Source: CAZLKN01 sp964560135
GTDB taxonomy: Bacteria; Actinomycetota; JAICYB01
Assembly (NCBI GenBank): GCA_964560135.1
Contig: CAZLKN010000072.1
Location: 1 to 13,543, forward strand
Length of the DNA: 13,543 bases
Reading direction: 5' to 3'
The notes under the pieces were generated by a model. The model did no database searches, had not been told where the DNA came from, and saw only the letters and a list, made by a program, of their open reading frames with translations. This document shows positions 1-5,671 of this stretch, piece after piece (position 1 is the stretch's first letter; every line of letters begins with the position of its first letter). A program made the position numbers and the translations under genes.

Positions 1-215
1 CGGTCGTAGGCCGCCCGCGTTGCGGCGTCACGCAGCACGGCGTAGGCCCGCGTGATCTGCTTCAGTCGCTCCTCGGCCGCCTGTGGGTCCGCCGGATGAC
101 GGTCCGGATGCAGCTCGCGGCACAGCCGCAGGTAGATGCGCTTGATCGCGTCGGGGGCCGCGTCGGTGTGTACGCCGAGCACGGCGTAGGGATCGAACTC
201 CTGCGATCGCGCCAT
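1..215 (-). CDS. DnaJ-domain protein, N-terminal part (runs off window)
   Basis: The reading frame starts at an ATG (213-215) preceded by a strong GGGAGG ribosome binding site and runs off the left edge of the window after 71 codons. What is visible is almost exactly one J domain. Residues 7-15 read FDPYAVLGV, the HPD tripeptide that stimulates Hsp70 ATPase sits at residues 36-38 (LHPDRH), and helix IV ends in AYAVLRD...RAAYD. J domains recruit DnaK and deliver client proteins to it. The missing C-terminal part decides whether this is a true DnaJ with a G/F region and zinc fingers, a CbpA-like protein, or a small J-domain protein, so I give no symbol. It lies downstream of the aminotransferase gene on the same strand. 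The intervening 247 bp with two strong hairpins suggests that it is transcribed separately. Confidence 0.9.
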   Translation of the reverse strand, partial: MARSQEFDPYAVLGVHTDAAPDAIKRIYLRLCRELHPDRHPADPQAAEERLKQITRAYAVLRDAATRAAYD

Positions 216-286
216 CTCCCTCCCGTCCTGGCGTCCCCTCCATGATGCCGTACCGTCCCCGGCGGTCGCCGGATCGCGCGTGCGAG

Positions 287-333
287 GTCTGCGGAGCGTT
301 ATAGCTGTCAGGCGCGCACAACGCTCCGCAGAC
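287..333. repeat. 47-bp palindromic element, copy 1
   Basis: A perfect 14-bp inverted repeat (GTCTGCGGAGCGTT at 287-300, AACGCTCCGCAGAC at 320-333) surrounds a 19-nt loop that contains TGTCA and the self-complementary GCGCGC. The same 47-bp unit recurs at 359-405 with only four substitutions, loop included. It lies between two minus-strand genes. No T-run follows on either strand, so it is not a classical intrinsic terminator, although a stem this strong could still slow RNA polymerase or protect an mRNA end. A REP-like repeat or a protein-bound hairpin is the other reading. Confidence 0.85.
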
Positions 334-358
334 GAGCGCAGAGCAGGACGAGCCTCGG

Positions 359-405
359 GTCTGCGGAGCGTAATACCTGTCACGCGCGCACAGCGCTCCG
401 CAGAC
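359..405. repeat. 47-bp palindromic element, copy 2
   Basis: This is the second copy of the palindrome, in the same orientation, starting 72 bp after copy 1 and separated from it by 25 bp. The arms are 12 bp (359-370 and 394-405) and perfectly complementary. The unit length is again 47 bp. Relative to copy 1 the loop changes G to C at two places and also differs at the two arm-loop junctions, which shortens the stem by two pairs. The loop core CTGTCA and the GCGCGCAC tract are retained, so the loop as well as the stem is conserved. Confidence 0.85.
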
Positions 406-413
406 GGGAAAGC

Positions 414-454
414 GGCGGACGGGCAGGACGGCGGACGGGCAGGACGGCGGACGG
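414..454. repeat. 16-bp tandem repeat, about 2.6 copies
   Basis: The unit GGCGGACGGGCAGGAC occurs perfectly at 414-429 and 430-445, followed by nine more matching bases to 454. It ends just before the stop codon of the aminotransferase gene (463-465). It looks like a small slippage array and no function is apparent. Confidence 0.75.
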
Positions 455-462
455 ACCAGGCG

Positions 463-1656
463 CTACGAGCCCAGGGCTTCGGCGATTCTGGTGACGCCGC
501 GCTCGAGGTTGGCGTCGTCCAGGGCGTAGGACAGACGGGCGTAGCCCGGGCCCCCGAAGGCCCGGCCCGGGACGATCGCCACCCGGGCCACCTCCAGCAG
601 CGCCTCCGCGAGGACGAGGTCGTCGTGCACCTCGCGGTCCCCGATCTTGCGTCCGAAGACGCCTTCGAAGGAGGGGAAGGCGTAGAAGGCGCCCTTGGGC
701 TCTGCGACCTCGACCCCCGGGATCTCGGAGAGCATGCGCACCATCGTGCGCCGGCGGCGGTCGAAGGCCTGCCGCATCTCCTCCACGCACGCCAGGTCGC
801 CGGACACGGCGGCGAGCACGGCGGCCTGGGCCACGTTGGACACGTTCGACGTGGAGTGCGACTGGAGGCTGGAGGCGGCCTTCACCACATCGGGGGCGCC
901 GATCATCCAGCCCACGCGCCAGCCGGTCATCGCGTAGGTCTTGGCGACCCCGTTGACGACCACGCAGCGGTCGGCCAGCTCCGGCACCACCACCGGCATC
1001 GACACGTGCTTGGCGTCGTCGTAGACGAGGTGCTCGTAGATCTCGTCGGTCAGCACCCACAGGTCGTTGGCCACCGCCCACCGCCCGATCTCCTCGACCT
1101 CCTCGGGCGGGTAGACGGCCCCCGTGGGGTTGGACGGCGAGACGAACACCAGCATCTTCGTCCGCGGCGTGAGCGCCCGTTCGAGCTGCTCGACGGTGAC
1201 GCGGAAGCCGCCGGCCGCATCGGTCGGGACGTCCACGGACACCCCGCCGGCCAGCCGGATCGACTCCGGGTAGGTCACCCACCAGGGGGCCGGGCACAGC
1301 ACCTCGTCCCCCGGGTTCAACAGGGCCGCGAAGGCGTTGAAGATCGCGTGCTTGCCGCCGTTGCACACCAGCACCTGCGAGGGCTCGACGGCATAGCCGG
1401 AGTCGCGGGCGGTCTTCGCGGCGAGGGCCTCCCGCAGCTCGGGCAGGCCCGCCGCGGGGGTGTAGTGGTGGAAGCGCGGGTCGCGGCAGGCCTCGATCGC
1501 CGCCTCCACGATGTGGTCCGGGGTGGCGAAATCGGGTTCGCCGGCACCGAAGCCGATCACGTCCTCGCCGGCCGCCCGCAGGGCTTTGGCCTTCGCCTCC
1601 ACTGCCAGGGTGGCGGACTCGGCGATCATCCCGGCGCGGTGCGATATGCGACCCAT
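463..1656 (-). CDS. aspB: Class I/II PLP aminotransferase, aspartate aminotransferase Ib type
   Basis: This 397-residue protein has the full fold-type I aminotransferase layout of the thermophile/Bacillus-type (Ib) aspartate aminotransferases. It would move the amino group between aspartate and 2-oxoglutarate in the cytoplasm, and some family members also use prephenate. Visible landmarks are the N-terminal GAGEPDFATP (37-46), SPSNPTG with the cofactor-contacting Asn176, DEIY with Asp204 and Tyr207, the Schiff-base Lys239 in NGVAKTYAMTGWRVGW, the phosphate-binding Arg247, and the substrate-carboxylate Arg374 in ARLSYA. One oddity is Ala238 before the lysine, where relatives commonly have Ser. 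The start is the ATG at 1654-1656, with GAGAGGA just upstream. It is divergent from serC across about 50 bp. Substrate preference cannot be read from the sequence, so the symbol is a family-level assignment. Confidence 0.9.
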   Translation of the reverse strand: MGRISHRAGMIAESATLAVEAKAKALRAAGEDVIGFGAGEPDFATPDHIVEAAIEACRDPRFHHYTPAAGLPELREALAAKTARDSGYAVEPSQVLVCNGGKHAIFNAFAALLNPGDEVLCPAPWWVTYPESIRLAGGVSVDVPTDAAGGFRVTVEQLERALTPRTKMLVFVSPSNPTGAVYPPEEVEEIGRWAVANDLWVLTDEIYEHLVYDDAKHVSMPVVVPELADRCVVVNGVAKTYAMTGWRVGWMIGAPDVVKAASSLQSHSTSNVSNVAQAAVLAAVSGDLACVEEMRQAFDRRRRTMVRMLSEIPGVEVAEPKGAFYAFPSFEGVFGRKIGDREVHDDLVLAEALLEVARVAIVPGRAFGGPGYARLSYALDDANLERGVTRIAEALGS

Positions 1657-1691
1657 GGCGTCCTCTCGGCTCGTGCAGCTGTGACCCCGCC

Positions 1692-1701
1692 AGGATAGTG
1701 T
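1692..1701. promoter_or_regulatory. Overlapping divergent -10 boxes for aspB and serC
   Basis: On the plus strand TAGTGT (1696-1701) fits the actinobacterial TANNNT -10 pattern. It would start transcription one to a few bases before the serC ATG at 1710, giving an almost leaderless mRNA. This agrees with the absence of any Shine-Dalgarno sequence before that ATG. On the minus strand TATCCT (1697-1692) would give the aminotransferase a leader of about 28 nt that contains its ribosome binding site. The two boxes overlap by two bases, so both genes could not fire at the same moment. No convincing -35 was seen. This is inference from pattern only. Confidence 0.4.
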
Positions 1702-1709
1702 GACTGGCC

Positions 1710-2834
1710 ATGAGCGGTCAGACCCCCGACATCACGATCCCCGACAGCCTGCGTCCGGCGGACGGACGGTTCTGCTCCGGGCCCTCGAAGGTCCGCGACG
1801 AGGCGGTGGCGGCCTTCGCCGGTGCGGCCCCCGCCTACCTGGGGACGAGCCACCGCCGGGAGGGCGTCCGGTCGGTGGTGCGCCGGCTACGCGAGGGCCT
1901 CACGGAGCTGTTCGCGCTCCCCGAGGGCTATGAGGTCGTGCTCGGAAACGGCGGCGCCACCTACTTCTGGGACACCGCGGTGTGCGCCCTGATCGAACGC
2001 CGCAGCCAGCACCTGGTCTTCGGGGAGTTCTCCTCGAAGTTCGCCGCCGCGGCGGCCGAGGCCCCCCACCTCGACACACCCCAGGTGATCGAGACCGAAC
2101 CCGGCACCCATCCCGATCCCGACCCGTCCGCGGACGTGGACGCCTTCGCCCTCACCCACAACGAGACCTCCACCGGCGTGATGACACCGATCCTGCGTCC
2201 GGAGGCCGAGGGGCTGGTTCTCGTGGACGGCACGTCCGCCGCCGGCGGGCTGCGCGTCGACATCGCCGACGTGGACGTCTACTACTTCTCGCCCCAGAAG
2301 GCCTTCGCCGCCGACGCCGGACTGTGGACGGCGATCTGCTCGCCGCGGGCTCTGGAACGCGCCCAGCGCCTCGAGGGCGGCGACCGCTGGGTCCCCGCGT
2401 CGCTCAGCCTGCTCACGGCCCTGGAGAACTCCCGCAAGGACCAGACCTACAACACCCCACCGCTGGCGAGCCTGTTCCTGTTCGCCGACACCGTCGGGTG
2501 GATGCTGGCCAACGGGGGCCTGGAGTGGGCGGCGTCCCGCTGCGACGCCAACGCCGAGATCCTCTACGGCTGGGCGGACGCCCACACCCTCGCTCGGCCC
2601 TTCGTGACCGATCCGGGGAAGCGCAGCCGGACGGTGGCCACGGTCGACTTCGACGACTCGGTGGACGCCGCCGCGCTCGCCTCGGTTCTCCGAGCCAACG
2701 GCATCCTGGACGTCGAACCCTACCGCAAGCTCGCCCGCAACCAGATCCGGGTGGCCCTGTTCCCGGTGATTGAGGCCGACGACGTCGAGCGACTGACAAA
2801 GGCTGTGGATTACGCCTTGGAATGTATTCTCTAG
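1710..2834 (+). CDS. serC: Phosphoserine aminotransferase (C-terminus apparently replaced)
   Basis: This 374-residue protein is the actinobacterial form of SerC, which converts 3-phosphohydroxypyruvate and glutamate into phosphoserine in serine synthesis (related forms also serve pyridoxine synthesis). Landmarks are the N-terminal RFCSGPSKVRDE, LGTSHR, the cofactor-stacking region LGNGGATYFWD, HNETSTGV, VDGTSAAGG, and the Schiff-base Lys197 in YYFSPQKAFAADAG, then NTPPLASLF. The length is normal for the type. The start at 1710 has no Shine-Dalgarno sequence and is probably leaderless. The last 83 codons (from His292) are repeated at 5341-5592. The final dozen or so codons of this copy (aca aag gct gtg gat ... 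ttg gaa tgt att) use A/T third positions unlike the rest of the gene, whereas the orphan copy ends in host-like codons. It therefore appears to be a chimera with a resident 5' part and an incoming 3' end. The stop shares CTAG with the converging gene. Confidence 0.95.
   Translation: MSGQTPDITIPDSLRPADGRFCSGPSKVRDEAVAAFAGAAPAYLGTSHRREGVRSVVRRLREGLTELFALPEGYEVVLGNGGATYFWDTAVCALIERRSQHLVFGEFSSKFAAAAAEAPHLDTPQVIETEPGTHPDPDPSADVDAFALTHNETSTGVMTPILRPEAEGLVLVDGTSAAGGLRVDIADVDVYYFSPQKAFAADAGLWTAICSPRALERAQRLEGGDRWVPASLSLLTALENSRKDQTYNTPPLASLFLFADTVGWMLANGGLEWAASRCDANAEILYGWADAHTLARPFVTDPGKRSRTVATVDFDDSVDAAALASVLRANGILDVEPYRKLARNQIRVALFPVIEADDVERLTKAVDYALECIL
2582..2834 (+). repeat. Left copy of the duplicated serC 3' end
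   Basis: These 253 bases align without gaps to 5340-5592. By hand count there are about 24 mismatches in the first 210 bases (roughly 89% identity) and 22 in the last 42. The longest identical run is 35 bp (2721-2755 against 5479-5513), encoding the stretch YRKLARNQIRVA. The homology starts abruptly: before this point nothing matches on the right side. This copy is part of the intact gene. Confidence 0.9.
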
Positions 2835-3295
2835 GATGCTCCTTCTTGAACGATCAAGACCCTCAAGGGACGATTCTGACCCGTGCTGCGACGCGTAAGA
2901 TGCGCTCTAACACCTCTTCCTGTCTCAATGAGTAGTGACTCATTGGTATCAGGTGAAGTGATGGTCCATCCCCTAGTTGTGCCGACCGTTTCATAATATG
3001 CAACGAACGCTTGCCAAGTCATCGTTGCTTCAACGACCCAATTCGAAGGTACGCCCTGGCGAGGGTCTCCGGCGAGATTCGTTCCAATCGAAGATCGGAG
3101 CACGACCGCATCCTCCGGAAGTGGAATCTTAAGCTCGGGGCGGCAAGCGGTGACGTCCATCTCGCATCTGGTTTGACGTACCTCACGCATAAGAAGAACG
3201 GTAGCCAGCGCAAGAATCAAACCAGTAAGAAGGACAGCAATTGCCAGGATCCAAAAAGCCCGTGTGCGTGCGTGGTCTGTCTCTCCTGTATGCAT
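2831..3295 (-). CDS. Single-pass membrane-anchored protein of unknown function
   Basis: This is a 154-residue protein that I do not recognise. After a short polar N-terminus it has one hydrophobic segment at about residues 14-36 (FWILAIAVLLTGLILALATV), followed by positive charge and a domain of about 100 residues that is probably outside the membrane. That domain opens with ELKIPLPEDAVVLRSS and continues with a helix-like stretch WQAFVAYYETVGTTRGWTI. The pattern of a strand, then 'AFVAYYE...GW', then strands resembles small exported alpha/beta domains of many actinobacterial lipoproteins, but this is only an impression. It starts nine bases after the stop of the gene at 3305-4243, so the two probably share a transcript. 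No clear Shine-Dalgarno sequence precedes the ATG. Its TAG stop (2831-2833 in reverse) overlaps the serC TAG within one CTAG. It lies in the low-GC block. Confidence 0.7.
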   Translation of the reverse strand: MHTGETDHARTRAFWILAIAVLLTGLILALATVLLMREVRQTRCEMDVTACRPELKIPLPEDAVVLRSSIGTNLAGDPRQGVPSNWVVEATMTWQAFVAYYETVGTTRGWTITSPDTNESLLIETGRGVRAHLTRRSTGQNRPLRVLIVQEGAS

Positions 3296-3304
3296 AACCG
3301 TTGC

Positions 3305-4243
3305 TTACTGGCTGTCAGTCCAGTGGAGGGTCGTAAAGTCTACATCTAGATGCCGATTGGGGCCGACGTAGACCTCGAATCGGACAAAATCATGGTCCTG
3401 AGAGAAGCCGCTTCGATCTGTTCCGACACGGATCCATTTGTTGTCGTTAGGAACGCTTACAAGCCTCTCGATCTTCTCGCTAGGATTTCGACCTCTCCCC
3501 CACACCACGAGCGTCACAGAGCAACTTCCAGCATTTGTGTGCTTGCATCTTAGGCCGACCTCTCCTGAAAAGGTGTCAAAGAATTGGTGACCTCCCTCTC
3601 TTCCGTAGATCAGGATGTCGCTCCAGTCTTGATAGATACTAGCATAGCTCCCAGTGCCGGCGTGGAACTGTAGGAATCTGCTACCTTCCAAAGCCGGGTT
3701 GGCGGAGTCAGAATAGCAAGTCATACTCGCACCGCTGGCAGAGACCGGACTGTACAGAGACCACTCCTGAGTGCAGTCCTCAAAGCTTGGGTTCCTTAGG
3801 CGATTGGTGGAGAACCAGCCACGAGTGGTCGGCGCAAACCACGCTGCTCCGTAAGGTACAAGATTTCGCTGCTGGGAGCTAAAAATACACCAAGGTGTTT
3901 CATAGCAATCCTCGAAGAGGCGGAATCCTCGGTCTCCGTTCATGCGCACACTGGCCAGGTCCTTCGGGCCATCGAGAACCCTCATCCAGTTTTGGTATAC
4001 GTGTCCCCAGCGAAGACCGCCTCCATCGGAAACTCCCCAAGCCCTATTGGGATAAGTGTCTTCAAAGGAAGTATCGAGGTAGGGACGAGGAAAATTGCTG
4101 TCCCAATGGGACCCTTTGGTGCCCCCAGTAGGACCCGCTTCCCATGAATCCGTGAAGCTTCGAAAGTGGATTTCATGCTCATATGTGCGATCTCCTGGGT
4201 AAAGGAGGTCTATGAGCCGTTCGTGGGTATCTCCAATACGCAT
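3305..4243 (-). CDS. Unknown protein with carbohydrate-binding-like jelly-roll region
   Basis: The open frame encodes 312 residues. Two segments begin with similar 'SFE' motifs: LDTSFEDTYPNRAW (about residue 56) and RLRNPSFEDCTQEW (about residue 149). The second continues with SRFLQF, SIYQDWSD and alternating short strands ending in RFEVYVGPN and DVDFTTLHW. This is the cadence of galactose-binding-like or CBM4-like beta-sandwich domains that bind sugars outside the cell. Several Cys residues suit an exported protein. Yet the frame has no signal peptide and no Shine-Dalgarno sequence before the ATG at 4243. A signal-peptide-like ORF lies in another frame just upstream (4294-4395), so the true gene may be longer and frame-broken. 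The domain call is by eye, and an unrelated novel family remains possible. Confidence 0.55.
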   Translation of the reverse strand: MRIGDTHERLIDLLYPGDRTYEHEIHFRSFTDSWEAGPTGGTKGSHWDSNFPRPYLDTSFEDTYPNRAWGVSDGGGLRWGHVYQNWMRVLDGPKDLASVRMNGDRGFRLFEDCYETPWCIFSSQQRNLVPYGAAWFAPTTRGWFSTNRLRNPSFEDCTQEWSLYSPVSASGASMTCYSDSANPALEGSRFLQFHAGTGSYASIYQDWSDILIYGREGGHQFFDTFSGEVGLRCKHTNAGSCSVTLVVWGRGRNPSEKIERLVSVPNDNKWIRVGTDRSGFSQDHDFVRFEVYVGPNRHLDVDFTTLHWTDSQ

Positions 4244-4293
4244 TGGACGCTAGATAGCGGCCGAAATCATCTTCGGCAGCAGTAATAGTGATA

Positions 4294-4395
4294 TCAGTCG
4301 GCATCCACGTGCTGATTAGCTGGGCGCTGGCCGGGGGGTGCGGCTAGAAGGACCGTGATAGAGGTAGCGACCGTGATGAGCCGTTTACTTAGCAT
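4294..4395 (-). CDS. Short ORF resembling a detached signal peptide
   Basis: An ATG at 4393-4395, with GGAGA about a dozen bases upstream, opens a 33-codon frame. It begins MLSKRLITVATSITVLLAAP and is followed by a polar tail. This is a textbook Sec signal peptide: a basic n-region, a hydrophobic core and an Ala-Pro-rich end. The frame stops at 4294. From there only a second frame stays open (41 codons from an ATG at 4304, containing TDITITAAEDDFGRYLAS), overlapping the start of the 312-residue frame. It may be the 5' end of the gene at 3305-4243 separated by two frame changes, or an independent tiny gene. The low-GC composition makes frame calling less certain than elsewhere. Confidence 0.4.
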   Translation of the reverse strand: MLSKRLITVATSITVLLAAPPGQRPANQHVDAD

Positions 4396-4488
4396 GCTGA
4401 TCCCATTCTCCGATCTAAGCTCTTAGGGGCTGTCGGCAAACGCAAGATCCATGTAGGCGGCTTGTGAGCTGGCTGATAGGTAGGAGGG

Positions 4489-5238
4489 TTACTCTTGGCC
4501 CGGCCACATTGGCAGGCGCGTTTCAGTTGAGCTATCGAGCAGTTCGACGGTCGACAGGTAGCGGTGGCTGAACTGGTCAAGCGACGCCGCGGTTCCATAG
4601 ACACGCGCGCCGGCCAGGTGGATGCCTCTTGTTTGAAGTAGGTAGAGGCGTTCCTTCAGTGCTCTAAGGGCGTGCGTTGTCGCAACCTGAAGATCGGGAT
4701 CGTCCGAAGGGGCAAGCGACCCAAAGTCGCGGATGCGGGCGCGGAGCATCGCTTCTTGTGATGTTTCGTAGAAGTGTGCGAGCGAGGCAGGATTCGAGCG
4801 GTGGGATTCGTTAGCGGGAAAGCCACCGACGAACGAATCGCCGGCGATATGATCGATATGGTAGAGGACCTCGATCTGCAGCGACGCGTCGGTGAGGGCG
4901 GAGAGGAGATCTCGGAGAAGCATGGCGGAGGGAAGGGAAATGGTGGCATGCCAGGACCGGTTAGGGCGCTCAGCGGCCTCGCGAGTGAGTCTTTCATCTG
5001 CCCGGCGTGACCTGTTTTCGTGATGTTCTTTCGTGCGCTCCCGATACGCACGGTAGTGGGCCGCGTAATCTTGCTCTTCGGAGCGAACGGTTCGAGACTC
5101 CTCTGGCGTTTGGCGCGGGTGTGGTGGGGCGTGCGCCGTGGGCCCGGGTTGGGAGGACACTGGGTGTGCATAGGACCCGAGGGTCAAGGCGAGAACAAGA
5201 ACGCAACAGCCGCGGACGGCGATACTAAGAGATGGCAT
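4489..5238 (-). CDS. Secreted protein of unknown function
   Basis: The start is the ATG at 5236-5238, preceded by AGGAG at a proper distance. It gives a 249-residue protein beginning with a Sec signal peptide (MPSLSIAVRGCCVLVLALTL, cleavage likely after SYA or VSS). Residues 30-50 are rich in Pro and His. About residues 50-95 form a very charged, probably helical stretch (DYAAHYRAYRERTKEHHENR). The C-terminal half is a mixed alpha/beta domain starting at ISLPSAMLLRDLLSAL, with VLYHIDHIAGDSFVGGFPANE in the middle and a last strand-helix-strand unit, GARVYGTAASLDQF...TVELLDSS. I know no named family for it; actinobacterial secreted proteins with a similar 'VYG...L...V.LVD' ending do exist. The frame stays open upstream to 6024, but that part is antisense to the serC remnant and the protease gene and is not real. 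Confidence 0.7.
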   Translation of the reverse strand: MPSLSIAVRGCCVLVLALTLGSYAHPVSSQPGPTAHAPPHPRQTPEESRTVRSEEQDYAAHYRAYRERTKEHHENRSRRADERLTREAAERPNRSWHATISLPSAMLLRDLLSALTDASLQIEVLYHIDHIAGDSFVGGFPANESHRSNPASLAHFYETSQEAMLRARIRDFGSLAPSDDPDLQVATTHALRALKERLYLLQTRGIHLAGARVYGTAASLDQFSHRYLSTVELLDSSTETRLPMWPGQE

Positions 5239-5339
5239 GCAAGAACTCCTCGCTCGAGACAGGGATCGGCTGGGACACAGCGGCTCCTGGCAACAGAATA
5301 TCTCAGAAATGCGAGTTTGGTGGCTGAGTTCGGTTAGGT

Positions 5340-5592
5340 CCACGCCCTCGCACGGCCCTTCGTGGCCGACCGAGGAAAGCGGAGCCGGACGGTGGCCACG
5401 ATCGACTTCGACGACTCGGTGGACGCTGCCACGCTCGCCTCGGTCCTCAGGGCCAACGGCATCCTCGACGTCGAGCCGTACCGCAAGCTCGCCCGCAACC
5501 AGATCCGGGTGGCGCTGTTCCCGGCGATCGAGGCCTCCGATGTCGAGCGTCTCACGGCATCCGTCGACCATGTGCTCGAGCGCCTCGGCTGA
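5340..5592 (+). pseudogene. serC: Orphan 3' fragment of serC (right repeat copy)
   Basis: This is the second copy of the last 83 codons of serC. It is open in frame to its own TGA and encodes FVADRGKRSRTVATIDFDDS through VDHVLERLG. An in-frame TAG (5335-5337) stands directly before the homology, so it cannot be read as part of a larger protein. A GTG at 5362 could give 76 residues, but there is no good ribosome binding site. Its last codons (gtc gac cat gtg ctc gag cgc ctc ggc) match the codon use of the surrounding resident genes. This suggests that the 3' part of this copy is the original end of the chromosomal serC, displaced when the 2.5-kb block came in. It lacks the whole cofactor-binding part and cannot be an active enzyme. 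Confidence 0.85.
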
Positions 5593-5671
5593 CACCGGAG
5601 CAGGACTCGGGGCCCCCGGCGCAGAATCTCTCACGTGAGCGCATGAGCCCACCTCGCCGAGGAGTCGCCCG

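Larger units (their letters stand above)
2835..5339. mobile_element. 2.5-kb inserted block bounded by serC 3'-end repeats
   Basis: This block lies between the two copies of the serC 3' end and contains only minus-strand genes for exported or membrane-anchored proteins of unknown function. Base composition departs from the flanks. Four hand-counted 60-base lines between 3001 and 4140 average about 54% GC, against about 70% or more in the flanking housekeeping genes; the part beyond about 4490 rises toward 60-65%. No integrase, transposase, replication gene, terminal inverted repeat or tRNA is visible. The structure is what a single crossover between the chromosome and a circular DNA carrying a 3' serC fragment would leave. 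Loss of a recombinase gene from a site-specific element is the alternative. The name 'mobile element' is an inference from structure. Confidence 0.6.

Noticed and set aside
287..333. Classical Rho-independent terminator
   Set aside because: The stem is strong but no T-run follows on either strand, and the loop is conserved between copies, which a terminator would not require.
287..405. The hairpin pair as a CRISPR array or as ends of an insertion sequence
   Set aside because: There are only two units with a single 25-bp spacer, no cas genes, and no room for a transposase between them.
280..1711. Long plus-strand frame (280-1698) and second minus-strand frame (380-1711) over the aminotransferase gene
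   Set aside because: Both are shadows in other frames of a gene with an intact aminotransferase signature. Their residues are Arg/Gly/Pro/His-rich without domain motifs, as is usual for off-frame high-GC DNA.
2835..5339. A hidden integrase, transposase or phage gene in the inserted block
   Set aside because: All six frames were read; no recombinase or phage motif was seen, and the frames other than the minus-strand genes are short shadows.
2582..5592. Recent local tandem duplication of serC
   Set aside because: The copies differ by roughly 11% in the first 210 bp and much more in the tail, and the DNA between them has a different base composition. A local duplication would be near-identical and would not bring in foreign DNA.
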